DNA of 64,000 nucleotides, from contig NZ_MIJY01000043.1 in assembly GCF_001730305.1 (NCBI RefSeq), forward strand, positions 62,001 through 126,000. Reading direction: 5' to 3'. This DNA is from Enterococcus termitis. GTDB taxonomy: Bacteria > Bacillota > Bacilli > Lactobacillales > Enterococcaceae. The notes beneath the pieces are model-generated. The model searched no databases, had not been told where the DNA came from, and was given only the letters and a program-made list of their open reading frames with translations. A program made the translations under genes and the position numbers. Each line of letters opens with the position of its first letter. Positions within the stretch are counted from its first letter, which is position 1. Shown here in pieces: positions 43,027-52,219 of this stretch.

Positions 43027-43819
43027 TCAAAAGCTAACAAAAAAAGAATTGAATGCAATCAGCTGGCGCTATATTTTAGCAAGTCAATTAAACTGGAACT
43101 ATGAGCGAATGATGAGCTCTGGCTACTTATATGGAATTTTACCTGTATTGAAAAAATTCTATGGACACGATGAAACACAATTTCAAGATATGATGCGGAC
43201 GCACAATCAGTTTTTTAACACGAACGCAATCTTTGGGAATCTGATTATGGGGATCGATGTTGCGATCGAAGAACAAGATGGACACAAAGCAAAAGAAACG
43301 ATCGTTGCATTGAAAACAGCCTTGATGGGTTCGCTTGCCGGAGTGGGGGATTCTTTATTCCACGTAATTTGGGGAACGATTTTTGGTTCGGTAGCAGGAA
43401 CTCTTGCTCAAAATGGCTCTGTTGTGGGCTGTGTGATTTGGATCATTGCCAATATTGCGTTGTTATTTGGTCGTGCAGCGCTTTTACCACTTGGCTATAA
43501 ACAAGGCGTAAAACTAGTCACCACGCTGAAAGATAAATTATCTGCCTTTACCAATGCAGCGACTGTTTTAGGGGTTACGGTGATCGGTGCGTTGATTCCA
43601 TCAGTCATTAAAGCAACGGTTCCCTTTGTCTATAAAAAAGACGGTGTGGAATTAGTTATCCAAGATACCCTAGATGCGATTTTACCCTCACTTGTTCCGA
43701 TCCTTTTAGTGCTATTGACCTATTGGATGTTAGGACAAAAGAAATTAAATTCAACACGAGTGATCTGGATTATTTTGATCCTGTCCATCGCATTAAGTGC
43801 TTTTGGGATTTTGGGCTAA
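43013..43819 (+). CDS. PTS EIID, mannose family
   Basis: About 268 residues. AAGGAGG at 43001-43007 lies before two possible ATG codons (43013 and 43019), both overlapping the EIIC end. Family markers: SWRYILASQLNWNYERMMSSGYLYGILPVLKK, HNQFFNTN, and ALMGSLAGVGDSLFHVIWGT. The hydrophobic C-terminal half has several helices. It completes the permease with IIAB and IIC. Confidence 0.9.
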   Translation: MVMSNQKLTKKELNAISWRYILASQLNWNYERMMSSGYLYGILPVLKKFYGHDETQFQDMMRTHNQFFNTNAIFGNLIMGIDVAIEEQDGHKAKETIVALKTALMGSLAGVGDSLFHVIWGTIFGSVAGTLAQNGSVVGCVIWIIANIALLFGRAALLPLGYKQGVKLVTTLKDKLSAFTNAATVLGVTVIGALIPSVIKATVPFVYKKDGVELVIQDTLDAILPSLVPILLVLLTYWMLGQKKLNSTRVIWIILILSIALSAFGILG

Positions 43820-43887
43820 GAAAAAGAAAAAATAGCTATTATTTTACAAGCATATAAGGAACAAAAATCGATAAAGGAGCATATAAC

Positions 43888-44721
43888 ATGGAAAATAGAT
43901 ATACACACAGTCCGGAAGATATTCGTCACTACTCGACAGAAGAATTACGTAGAGAGTTTTTAGTAGAAAAAGTTTTTACACCCGGAGAAATCAGCTTAAC
44001 GTATACCCACAATGATCGAATGATTTTTGGAGGGGTCACTCCAACGACCGAACCGTTGGAAATTATTTTAACAAAAGAGTTAGGGGTCGATTATTTCTTA
44101 GAGCGTCGAGAATTAGGCGTTATCAATATTGGTGGTACAGGTTCGATCACGATCGATGGAAAAACCGAACCAATGAAAAAACAAGATGGCTATTATATCG
44201 GCAAAGAAACCAAGCAAGTGATTTTTCAATCAGATGATCCAGAGAATCCAGCGAAGTTTTATGTGAATAGTGTACCGGCGCACCATAAATACCCAAATGT
44301 GAAAATCAGTATCGATCAAATCACCCCTATGGAGACGGGCGAATCTTTGTCATTAAATAAGCGTAGAATCTATCAATATATCCATCCGAACGTCTGTGAA
44401 AGTTGTCAACTTCAAATGGGTTACACTGTATTGGAACCAGGCAGTGCTTGGAATACGATGCCTTGTCATACACATGAACGCCGAATGGAAGCCTACCTTT
44501 ATTTTGATTATGCGACAGAAGATACACGTGTGTTTCATATGATGGGCAAACCAGACGAAACAAAACATTTAGTCGTAGCAAACGAACAAGCAATCATTTC
44601 ACCAAGCTGGTCAATCCATTCAGGGGTCGGGACTGGAGATTATACTTTTATCTGGTCGATGTGTGGTGAAAATATTACGTATACAGACATGGACATGGTT
44701 TCGATGGATGAACTTAAATAG
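43888..44721 (+). CDS. kduI: 5-dehydro-4-deoxy-D-glucuronate isomerase
   Basis: 277 residues, the normal KduI length. Cupin-type zinc site visible in MPCHTHERRMEAYLYF (His, His, Glu) with a later His in WSIHSGVGTGDYTFIW. It turns the keto-uronic acid that UGL releases into 3-deoxy-D-glycero-2,5-hexodiulosonate. It lies in the PTS operon, 68 bases after EIID. Confidence 0.92.
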   Translation: MENRYTHSPEDIRHYSTEELRREFLVEKVFTPGEISLTYTHNDRMIFGGVTPTTEPLEIILTKELGVDYFLERRELGVINIGGTGSITIDGKTEPMKKQDGYYIGKETKQVIFQSDDPENPAKFYVNSVPAHHKYPNVKISIDQITPMETGESLSLNKRRIYQYIHPNVCESCQLQMGYTVLEPGSAWNTMPCHTHERRMEAYLYFDYATEDTRVFHMMGKPDETKHLVVANEQAIISPSWSIHSGVGTGDYTFIWSMCGENITYTDMDMVSMDELK

Positions 44722-44736
44722 AAAAGAGGCAGACAG

Positions 44737-45540
44737 ATGGATTTCACAATGGATAGCTTTCAACTAAACGGTAAGGTTGCGTTGGTCACTGGTGCAGTAC
44801 ATGGAATTGGTTTTGAAATTGCAAAAGCATTAGCGGCAGCTGGGGCAACAATCGTTTTCAATAATTTATCTCAAGAATCTGTGGATCAAGCAATGAAACT
44901 TTATCAAGAAGCAGGGATTGAAGCTACAGGCTATGCCTGTGATGTGACAGATGAAACAGCTGTTCAAACAACCGTTCAAAAAATCAAAGACGAAGTTGGC
45001 TCGATCGATATCCTAGTCAACAACGCAGGGATCATCAAACGTATTCCGATGACAGAAATGTCAGCAGAGGATTTTAGGCAGGTCGTAGATGTGGACTTAA
45101 ATGCACCCTTTATCATGGCAAAAGCGGTGATTCCCGATATGATCGAAAAAGGCGGCGGTAAGATCATCAATATTTGCTCAATGATGAGTGAGCTGGGACG
45201 TGAAACGGTCAGTGCCTACGCAGCGGCTAAAGGCGGATTGAAAATGCTCACCAAAAATATCGCATCAGAATATGGTCAGTATAATATTCAATGTAATGGT
45301 ATCGGGCCTGGTTATATTGCAACGCCGCAAACAGCGCCGTTAAGAGAAAAACAAGAGAATGGTGAGCGTCATCCTTTCGATCAATTTATCGTTGGACGGA
45401 CACCAGCAGCTCGTTGGGGCACACCACAAGATCTTGCAGGTCCAGCTGTTTTCTTAGCTTCTCAAGCTTCTGATTTCGTTAATGGACATATTTTATATGT
45501 AGATGGCGGGATTTTAGCTTACATTGGAAAACAACCATAA
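44737..45540 (+). CDS. kduD: KduD-type SDR dehydrogenase
   Basis: 267 residues, classical short-chain dehydrogenase: cofactor motif TGAVHGIG, NNAGI, catalytic Ser-Tyr-Lys in SMMSELGRETVSAYAAAKGG, and a C-terminal FVNGHILYVDGG. After KduI it would reduce the diulosonate to 2-keto-3-deoxygluconate. Gluconate 5-dehydrogenase (IdnO-like) is the closest alternative. Kinase and aldolase for the last steps are not in this window. Confidence 0.85.
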   Translation: MDFTMDSFQLNGKVALVTGAVHGIGFEIAKALAAAGATIVFNNLSQESVDQAMKLYQEAGIEATGYACDVTDETAVQTTVQKIKDEVGSIDILVNNAGIIKRIPMTEMSAEDFRQVVDVDLNAPFIMAKAVIPDMIEKGGGKIINICSMMSELGRETVSAYAAAKGGLKMLTKNIASEYGQYNIQCNGIGPGYIATPQTAPLREKQENGERHPFDQFIVGRTPAARWGTPQDLAGPAVFLASQASDFVNGHILYVDGGILAYIGKQP

Positions 45541-45640
45541 TCGGACACAGGGAAAAATGGAAACTATGATAGAAGTGAATCACTCTAAAGACTATAGAGG
45601 AGAGGCTTTGGCTTTTAATACGTATTGAAATTTTAGCTAG

Positions 45641-45672
45641 CTGGGGTGTAACGTGCAAAGTTATGTCCCAGT
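45641..45672 (+). terminator. Weak terminator-like hairpin after kduD
   Basis: CTGGGGTGTAAC pairs with GTTATGTCCCAG using G-U pairs. The tail is only moderately T-rich. The sequence resembles the GTGGGACATAAC arm of the dispersed terminator repeat. Confidence 0.5.
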
Positions 45673-45687
45673 TGCTTATTCATTTTA

Positions 45688-45703
45688 TTGAAAGCGTTAT
45701 CTT
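45688..45703 (+). promoter_or_regulatory. cre site upstream of the hyaluronate lyase
   Basis: TTGAAAGCGTTATCTT matches the cre consensus at 15 of 16 positions, about 87 bases before the lyase start. Carbon catabolite control of the secreted enzyme is inferred. Confidence 0.65.
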
Positions 45704-45789
45704 TTTCTGCAAATCTACTTTATTGGGTATAACAAAGGGTTGTTTGGTTACAATAAAGCAGACACGATGTGTGCTATGGAGGGTATAAA

Positions 45790-48700
45790 ATGATAAAAGC
45801 AGGTAGAACATATTTATTTCTGGCAGGATGCTCTTTACTAATTTTGGGTGGAAGTTGTGCAATGGCTGATCCAGCGCTAGCTGAAGAAGTCAGTCCAGAT
45901 ACAGCACAGACGAATCAGCCGCTGTATACCTCTGATTTTCCTAATCAAATCGGTACATGGCAGGATATAGTAGGTAAAGCGGACAAAAGTAATAATAGTA
46001 AGGGCTTATTTCTTGTGAATACAAAACAGGGAACTAGCTTGGAATCTGTTTCACTGAATAGTAGTGCTGGCAAACAGACAGCTGGTGATCTGGAGTACAC
46101 CTTCTTATATGAAGGGCAAGCTAATTTTGGACTAGTTTTTCGGGCAGATACGCAAAATGTTAGCAAATGGCAGTCTTTTGCCTATAATCGTGATGGGCAA
46201 TGGCAGTTAGGTCAGCCAGGCGGGAAATGGATCACTAATATCCCAGGACCTAAACTGATTACAGGTCAGCAATATAAATTGATGATTCGCTATGAAGCAA
46301 AACGTATTGAGGTATTTTTAAATGATCAATCATTTTATAAAAATGCTGAAGTTGTTTATCCTGACCAATCGTCTATTGATGGAGACTGGGAAGGATATAG
46401 TGGAATTCGAATGTTTGGCAATTTGTCGAAGTTAAATGTATTATCGATGCGTAGTGGAGCGGTTGGCAGTATTCCTGTCGTCGATCGTTCTGCCGAATAT
46501 ACACAGTTGCAAGAAAAATGGAAGAAACAGCTCGTATCTGAGCAGTATGACGACACGAATCCAACATTAGTCAATTACGTTCAAACCTTATCTAAGGAAG
46601 CACAAGACTTATATCAAACCATGAATAAAGAACCTAACCGCACATACCTTTGGCCGCTTGAACAAGGCAATACTGCATCAGCAGATCTGACCACACAATT
46701 TACCAAGCTGCAAAAGCTGGCTTTAGCTTATGGAACAAAAGGCAGTCCGATGTACCAAGACAAAGCGATTGAGGCAACGATCATCGAGGGATTGGACTTT
46801 ATGGTCACTAAAAAAGGCTATGACGGAAAAAAATATCATGGAAACTGGTGGGACTGGCAAGTGGGAGTGCCGCAAAAATTCACCAGTATACTAATGATTC
46901 TTGGAGATAACCTTTCAGATGAACAGCTGCAGAAATATACAGCCGCGATGAGCGGTTATGTACCGGATCCATTTAAACAACTATACACAAAAACGCAAGG
47001 GACATTTGTTGACTTGGCATTTATCCCTAATTTTGTAACATCAGGAGCCAATCGTACAGATCTTGCTTTAACTGTTTTAGGGTTAGGGATTTTACAAAAA
47101 AATGAAGGGAAGATCACCCAAGCATCGAGTAGTATTACAGCGGTGTTCGAACTGGTTACAAAAGGAGATGGTTTTTATCAGGATGGATCATTCATTCAAC
47201 ATAACAACATTCCTTATACTGGTTCTTACGGCAATGTCTTGATGAAAGGGGTCGGACAGATTTTAGCGATCACAAAAGATTCCAGCTTTGAAATGGCACC
47301 AGAAATCGTAAATTCGTTTGTTGAAAATGTTGATCGAGCATTTATCCCATTGATTTATAAAGGAGAAATGCTGCCAACGGTCAATGGGCGCTCCATTTCA
47401 AGAGCTCCAGCTAAAACTAAGGTAGGATACGGTTCAACAACAGTTTATAATTTATTGATCGTTTCCAAATTTGCGCCAGCGGAATATCAAAAGAAATTTC
47501 AAGAAGCCGCAAAATATTGGATCACAGAAAATCCAGATTATTATTTAACCAATGCAAGAGATTTTAATGATCTGCAAATGACGATGACGCTCATGGATAA
47601 TCCTGCAATTATAGGTGATACATTACCTTTTGTTGGCACGAAAATGTATGCTTCCATGGATCGTTTTGTTCAACGAACAGCCGATTATATGCTGGGATTA
47701 GGTATGTATTCCAGTCGAATTTCTTCATTTGAGGCAGGGAACAAAGAAAACAAACGCGGCTGGCATACAGCTGACGGTATGATGTATTTATACAATGATG
47801 ATGAGGTTCAGTTTAATGCGGTGTATTGGCCTACTGTGGATCCTTATCGTTTGCCTGGTACGACTGTTGACACTATACCATTAGCCGATGAAGTATCTGC
47901 ATTTACTACTGTTACATCGAAAGAAAAATGGGTTGGCGGTGGTGCTTTTGATGATCAGGCAGTCATTGGAATGGCATTGAATAAAACTGGGACGAAAAAC
48001 AATGGCACAGTATTGCCGATGAATCTTCAAGGGAAAAAATCTTGGTTTGTCGTCGATGGCCAAATTGTAGCGTTGGGTGCAGGAATCAAAGGTGATACAA
48101 AAGCATCGATCGAAACGATCGTGGATAATCGTTTATTGAATGATCAGTATACTTATCAGCTACAATCAAATAATGGCAAAATCGATCAGGTGAACGAAAC
48201 GAGCAGTAAACAATGGTTATTGCTGAATTCAGATCATAAAAATGCCAGTATCGGGTATTATTTCCCCGAAGAAACAACGGTATCTGTCATTAGTGAAATG
48301 AGAAAAGGCAGTTACACTGAAATCAATGAAGCTTTTCCAAGCAACGAAGTTTACACTGGGAATTATCGGACATTTGTGATCGATCATGGGAAAAATCCTG
48401 TAAATGAAAGCTATGCATATGTGACCTTGCCAGGTGTTGACGAAGCAGAATTAAAGGCCTATGCAGCAGAAAAACCTGTAAAAGTATTAGCGAATACAGC
48501 AGATATTCAAGCAGTAGAAATAGCAGCAGAGAATTATTTAGGCATCAATATTTGGAAAGAAACGGGTGGCAGTATTGCTGGAATTACTTCGGATAAGGCT
48601 GTGTCTTTATTGAAAAAAACGAGCGGCGAGAAGAAGAGCTATGTTTTTTCTGATCCCACCCAAACAACAACTAAAATGACAGTGAAACTACCAAAGGATT

Positions 48701-48813
48701 ATCAGCAAATCGTGACATTGAGTGAAGGCATCACTTATGATGAAACGACTGATACATTTACGATTTCCTTTGAACAAACAGATGGCAGCAGTAAACAAAT
48801 CGTTGTGCAATAA
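45790..48813 (+). CDS. Secreted PL8 polysaccharide lyase (hyaluronate lyase type)
   Basis: About 1007 residues from the ATG at 45790 (GGAGGG before). Signal peptide to about Ala31 (ALA-EE). A beta-sandwich carbohydrate-binding-like domain occupies about 45-220. An alpha/alpha-toroid catalytic domain of family PL8 follows, with Asn421 (SGANRT), His471 and Tyr480 (QHNNIPYTGSYG). Their spacing (50 and 9) equals that of Asn349/His399/Tyr408 in pneumococcal hyaluronate lyase. The beta-rich C-terminus ends without LPxTG, so it is secreted and not sortase-anchored. It would cut hyaluronan (and perhaps chondroitin) to unsaturated disaccharides for the PTS. Confidence 0.9.
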   Translation: MIKAGRTYLFLAGCSLLILGGSCAMADPALAEEVSPDTAQTNQPLYTSDFPNQIGTWQDIVGKADKSNNSKGLFLVNTKQGTSLESVSLNSSAGKQTAGDLEYTFLYEGQANFGLVFRADTQNVSKWQSFAYNRDGQWQLGQPGGKWITNIPGPKLITGQQYKLMIRYEAKRIEVFLNDQSFYKNAEVVYPDQSSIDGDWEGYSGIRMFGNLSKLNVLSMRSGAVGSIPVVDRSAEYTQLQEKWKKQLVSEQYDDTNPTLVNYVQTLSKEAQDLYQTMNKEPNRTYLWPLEQGNTASADLTTQFTKLQKLALAYGTKGSPMYQDKAIEATIIEGLDFMVTKKGYDGKKYHGNWWDWQVGVPQKFTSILMILGDNLSDEQLQKYTAAMSGYVPDPFKQLYTKTQGTFVDLAFIPNFVTSGANRTDLALTVLGLGILQKNEGKITQASSSITAVFELVTKGDGFYQDGSFIQHNNIPYTGSYGNVLMKGVGQILAITKDSSFEMAPEIVNSFVENVDRAFIPLIYKGEMLPTVNGRSISRAPAKTKVGYGSTTVYNLLIVSKFAPAEYQKKFQEAAKYWITENPDYYLTNARDFNDLQMTMTLMDNPAIIGDTLPFVGTKMYASMDRFVQRTADYMLGLGMYSSRISSFEAGNKENKRGWHTADGMMYLYNDDEVQFNAVYWPTVDPYRLPGTTVDTIPLADEVSAFTTVTSKEKWVGGGAFDDQAVIGMALNKTGTKNNGTVLPMNLQGKKSWFVVDGQIVALGAGIKGDTKASIETIVDNRLLNDQYTYQLQSNNGKIDQVNETSSKQWLLLNSDHKNASIGYYFPEETTVSVISEMRKGSYTEINEAFPSNEVYTGNYRTFVIDHGKNPVNESYAYVTLPGVDEAELKAYAAEKPVKVLANTADIQAVEIAAENYLGINIWKETGGSIAGITSDKAVSLLKKTSGEKKSYVFSDPTQTTTKMTVKLPKDYQQIVTLSEGITYDETTDTFTISFEQTDGSSKQIVVQ

Positions 48814-48828
48814 AAATAATTGAATCAA

Positions 48829-48886
48829 GCGTGTTTCGTTTGTACTTCCCTTGTTTTTAGAGAGGGAAAACGAAACACGCTTTTTT
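48829..48886. terminator. Bidirectional terminator after the lyase
   Basis: GCGTGTTTCGTT pairs with AACGAAACACGC (12 bp) around an inner TTCCCTT/GAGGGAA stem, with TTTTTT to the right and an A-rich left flank. It serves the lyase and the converging MFS gene. Confidence 0.85.
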
Positions 48887-50060
48887 ATTTAGAGAAACGT
48901 GAACTAAGTTGAATAAATAAACTACCACCTAATGTGATCATGCCAAGGCAAATAAAGATCGTGGTGTAACCATCTATTGAAAAGAGCTGTATCAAATAAG
49001 CACCGATTACTGGTCCAATAGAATTACCCAGCTTTGTCATTTCGGCTAAACCAAAATAAAAGCCTTTTTTATTACTAGGAGCGAGTTGATCGATCAAATA
49101 GTCAAAACGTACACCTAAAAAGAGTTCTCCCAAGCTGTAAAAAAATACCATGAGAAAAAGGACAAAGAGGATATTGGTTTTAGGCAATAGAAATAAGCTG
49201 AAAGCAAAACAGTAATTACTAAGCTGTAAAGCAAAAAAGGAAGAAATTTTTTTGGAATAGTTCATCACCGGAAGTTGTAGCAATAAAATCAAGGCTGCAT
49301 TCATCGTTAAAACCATACTATATAACGTAACGCCAGAGCGAAACAACGTACTGGAAGCGAAAAATTGTGGGACTGTAGAATTGAACTGAGCATAAGCAAA
49401 ATATGAAAAGGTGATACCAATCAATAATAAAAGATAAGCGACAACAGGAGTAATTTTAGTAGCTGCCGTTTCAACAGATGTTGGATTTACAGTGATAGGA
49501 ATGACTGCTTCTTTCATCGTATGTCTGTTCACAAAACCATAAATAATATAAAAACTACCTAATATTAAATAAGGGAATAAAGAAGTGGTCGTAGAAAAAA
49601 GTAGCCCGAGCAAGGGCCCCAAAAAAGCACCGAGATTGATCGCTGCATATCTAAGATTATAAATAAACATACGCTGTTCGGGTAATGAAAATGCGGATAA
49701 TGTCCGTTTAGTAGCAGGTTCGAAAAGAACATAGCAGAGACCGCTCAAAGCATTTAGCAATAAAAAAGTCGAAAAAGATGAGGCAAAGTAAAAGCTGATA
49801 AAGATGACGCCCCAAAAAATCGGTGTATAAGAGAGTAGAGAATAAAGCTTGATTTTATCGGACAAATGACCACCTAAAGAACTGCCTAGTACACTGACTA
49901 AAGGATTGATACCGACAATATAGCCAATTTCAAGCGCTGAAAATTGGCGAACATCAGATAAATAAATAGCCAAAAAAGGGGTGCTCATAAAAAGAGCGAT
50001 CCGAGTAAATAAAGTACCTAGAAGAATTGTTTTCACTTGAATTGTCATTTTTTTACGCAT
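48885..50060 (-). CDS. MFS transporter
   Basis: About 391 residues from the ATG at 50060, eight bases after GGAGG; an upstream in-frame start is less likely. Twelve helices, with motif A present as GGHLSDKIKLY. It resembles multidrug/peptide-efflux MFS proteins found beside Rgg-type regulators. It is divergent from the Rgg gene with about 90 bases between starts, so the regulator may control it. Substrate unknown. Confidence 0.8.
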   Translation of the reverse strand: MRKKMTIQVKTILLGTLFTRIALFMSTPFLAIYLSDVRQFSALEIGYIVGINPLVSVLGSSLGGHLSDKIKLYSLLSYTPIFWGVIFISFYFASSFSTFLLLNALSGLCYVLFEPATKRTLSAFSLPEQRMFIYNLRYAAINLGAFLGPLLGLLFSTTTSLFPYLILGSFYIIYGFVNRHTMKEAVIPITVNPTSVETAATKITPVVAYLLLLIGITFSYFAYAQFNSTVPQFFASSTLFRSGVTLYSMVLTMNAALILLLQLPVMNYSKKISSFFALQLSNYCFAFSLFLLPKTNILFVLFLMVFFYSLGELFLGVRFDYLIDQLAPSNKKGFYFGLAEMTKLGNSIGPVIGAYLIQLFSIDGYTTIFICLGMITLGGSLFIQLSSRFSK

Positions 50061-50151
50061 AAAAAACCTCCACACTAGTTTGAAGGTATGGTATCATGAG
50101 CAAAAATGGAAAAGTATTTTTGTTGCGTATACGCACAAAAGGGGGAGGGCT

Positions 50152-50997
50152 ATGTCTCAATATGGGCAAACGATCAAAAGTATTAGAGAATCACGTGGAA
50201 TCAGCCAAGCTACTTTGTGTAAAGGGATCATGAGTCGCTCCAACCTATCAAGATTTGAACATCAGCTGTATATACCCAGCTTTGATAAAGTAGTAAATCT
50301 TTTGGAACGACTAAATGTTACAGTGGATGAATTTATGTATATCGATCGACACTTTTTGCCTAGTCGATATGAGTATTTTTATAGAAAGCTGATTCGGGCA
50401 GAAAATTACAAAAACAAAGAAGAACTATCGATAACTGCTAAACAAATCGCTGAGTATAAACAAGAAAGTACGGAATTTTATGAGTTGTTTTTACTTTCGC
50501 AACTCTCATTACTTGAAAGTAATTTACCAGCAGAACTGACAATGACAGATATTTCAGAGTACATGCGCCCGAAACTATTTGAATTAGAAAACTGGCTCTT
50601 TTACGATTTTAGACGATTAAACAATTTTATTCAGATATTTCAATTAGATGAAGCACTCTTTTTGTATGATCGCGCAATAACTGAATTCTCAAAATATGAA
50701 GCTTTTTCGAAAGAAAATAATATCAGCATTCACTTATCCTTAAATGTAGGACAATTACTATTAGCACACCACCAACCAGAAAAAGCCGTAATCTATTTTA
50801 AAAAAGCAAAGCAATATGCTCGTCAGCAAAATAAATTATTTCAAGAATTAGTGAGTGATCTGTTTATTGAAAAAATTATTAGCAGAAATAAGGAACAGAA
50901 CACCAAAGATTCACTAACAGTGCTTATGGAGGAACTAATCCGGCAAGGCTATAAAACTACGGTAGATTCCTTGATTTCATATATTGAGGAAAAATAA
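50152..50997 (+). CDS. Rgg/MutR-family regulator
   Basis: About 281 residues from the ATG at 50152 (GGGGGAGG before). N-terminal HTH_3 domain (YGQTIKSIRESRGISQATLCKGIMSRSNLSRFE region, 3-60), then a helical TPR-like domain (70-281) of the Rgg/PlcR type that binds short peptides. Rgg proteins usually pair with a small hydrophobic peptide gene or act on the neighbouring gene. I saw no convincing peptide ORF beside it. The divergent MFS gene is the likely target. Confidence 0.85.
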   Translation: MSQYGQTIKSIRESRGISQATLCKGIMSRSNLSRFEHQLYIPSFDKVVNLLERLNVTVDEFMYIDRHFLPSRYEYFYRKLIRAENYKNKEELSITAKQIAEYKQESTEFYELFLLSQLSLLESNLPAELTMTDISEYMRPKLFELENWLFYDFRRLNNFIQIFQLDEALFLYDRAITEFSKYEAFSKENNISIHLSLNVGQLLLAHHQPEKAVIYFKKAKQYARQQNKLFQELVSDLFIEKIISRNKEQNTKDSLTVLMEELIRQGYKTTVDSLISYIEEK

Positions 50998-51008
50998 ATA
51001 TATTTCTG

Positions 51009-51060
51009 TTGACTTTTCTTTCAATAAGCAGTAAGATTTAAATGTAACATTGATAGTTAC
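51009..51060 (+). promoter_or_regulatory. Promoter and operator of the Rrf2 gene
   Basis: TTGACT (51009-51014), 17-base spacer, TAAGAT (51032-51037), then AAATGTAAC-N7-GTTAC (dyad 51044-51060). A matching dyad lies before the next gene (51533-51549). Confidence 0.75.
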
Positions 51061-51082
51061 TTTTTGGATTGGAGTGATAGAC

Positions 51083-51496
51083 ATGGCCATGTCGACCAAA
51101 TTAAGTGTTGCGATCCATATCCTCAGCCTGATTGAAATTGGTCCACCTGATCAAGTGAATTCTGAACTGATTGCTGCGAGTGTGAATACAAATCCAGTTG
51201 TTGTCAGACGTTTGATGAGTAAACTAAAAAAAGCAGGGCTAATTCATACTAGCCGAGGAGCAACTCAAACGTATTTATTAAAGAAACCGGAAGAAATTTC
51301 TCTTTACGATATTTATGAAGCGGTGGAACTAGAAAAAGAAGTATTCAATATACATCAAAATCCCAACCCAAATTGTTTGGTGGGAGCAAACATTCAAGCT
51401 GCGCTCGAAGAACAATACAGTAAAGTGCAAGATCGTATGGAAACAGAACTAAAAGAGATTCCTTTGGCGGATGTGATCCATCAAATAAAGAACTAA
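51083..51496 (+). CDS. Rrf2-family regulator, YwnA-like
   Basis: About 137 residues from the ATG at 51083. Rrf2 winged helix (MSTKLSVAIHILSLIEI, NTNPVVVRRLMSKLKKAGLI). Only one cysteine (NPNCLVG) remains, so it cannot carry an iron-sulfur cluster like IscR; it resembles redox-sensing YwnA/Rrf2 proteins. The linked NAD(P)-binding oxidoreductase matches the B. subtilis ywnA-ywnB pairing. Autoregulation through the repeated dyad is inferred. Confidence 0.82.
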   Translation: MAMSTKLSVAIHILSLIEIGPPDQVNSELIAASVNTNPVVVRRLMSKLKKAGLIHTSRGATQTYLLKKPEEISLYDIYEAVELEKEVFNIHQNPNPNCLVGANIQAALEEQYSKVQDRMETELKEIPLADVIHQIKN

Positions 51497-51520
51497 GAGA
51501 CAGAAAGGTCTCTTCTCTTT
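51496..51520 (+). terminator. Weak terminator between Rrf2 and oxidoreductase genes
   Basis: AGAGAC/GTCTCT (6 bp) with a short loop and a TCTCTTTTT tail. It may reduce read-through, leaving the second gene to its own control element. Confidence 0.5.
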
Positions 51521-51530
51521 TTAAAGTTAA

Positions 51531-51549
51531 ATGTAACAAAAAAAGTTTC
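51531..51549 (+). promoter_or_regulatory. Second Rrf2-type operator
   Basis: AAATGTAAC-N7-GTTTC repeats the element at 51041-51060 with one change, 25 bases before the oxidoreductase start. Confidence 0.6.
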
Positions 51550-51573
51550 ATTAAAAGAAAGGAAGATCAGAGT

Positions 51574-52197
51574 ATGAAAGTAGCAATTTTAGGAGCAAGC
51601 GGAAAAGCAGGTTCAGCCATTTTAGCAGAAGCCAAAAAAAGAGGGTTAGAAGTAACTGCCATTGTTCGAGATAAAACGAAAATCACAGATGGAACACCAG
51701 TGATTGAAAAAGATGTTTATCAGTTAACAACAGAAGATATACAAGACTTTGATGTCTTAGTAAGCGCCTTGGGCTTTTGGGGAGATACCAGTGAGTTTAC
51801 TGGATCAACAAATCACTTGATCGATATTTTAACTGGACAAAAAACACGTCTATTAGTTGTTGGCGGAGCGGGTAGTCTATATGTCAATCCGGAACATACT
51901 CTTCGTTTAAGCGAAACCCCAGACTTCCCAGAGGCTTATAAAGCAGTGGCTGCTGGTATGGGCAAAGGTTTAGAGCTATTAAAAGAAGCAAAAAATATTC
52001 ACTGGACTTATATTAGTCCGGCTGCAGAATTTGATGCAGAAGGTGCCGTAACTGGAGCATACGTTGCAGCTGGTGAAGAACTAGAAACAGATGCTGCAGG
52101 CAATAGCTATATTTCATATGGTGATTATGCAATCGCTATGGTGGATGAAATCCAAAATAATGCACACCCAGATCAACGATTTAGTGTACATCAATAA
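51574..52197 (+). CDS. NAD(P)-binding oxidoreductase, YwnB-like
   Basis: 207 residues. Rossmann motif GASGKAGSAIL at the N-terminus; NmrA/atypical-SDR pattern with VVGGAGSLYVNP and WTYISPAAEFD, like B. subtilis YwnB and related flavin-reductase-like proteins. Cytoplasmic. Presumably induced by a reactive electrophile or redox signal through the preceding Rrf2 protein. Substrate unknown. Confidence 0.85.
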   Translation: MKVAILGASGKAGSAILAEAKKRGLEVTAIVRDKTKITDGTPVIEKDVYQLTTEDIQDFDVLVSALGFWGDTSEFTGSTNHLIDILTGQKTRLLVVGGAGSLYVNPEHTLRLSETPDFPEAYKAVAAGMGKGLELLKEAKNIHWTYISPAAEFDAEGAVTGAYVAAGEELETDAAGNSYISYGDYAIAMVDEIQNNAHPDQRFSVHQ

Positions 52198-52219
52198 ATT
52201 TATAAAGATAAGCAAAATA

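Noticed and set aside
45556-45628. Short ORF of 23 codons after kduD
   Set aside because: No ribosome binding site of note, no recognisable features; probably chance.
49998-51082. Small hydrophobic peptide gene partnering the Rgg regulator
   Set aside because: No short ORF with start, ribosome binding site and hydrophobic C-terminus was found on either side of the regulator.
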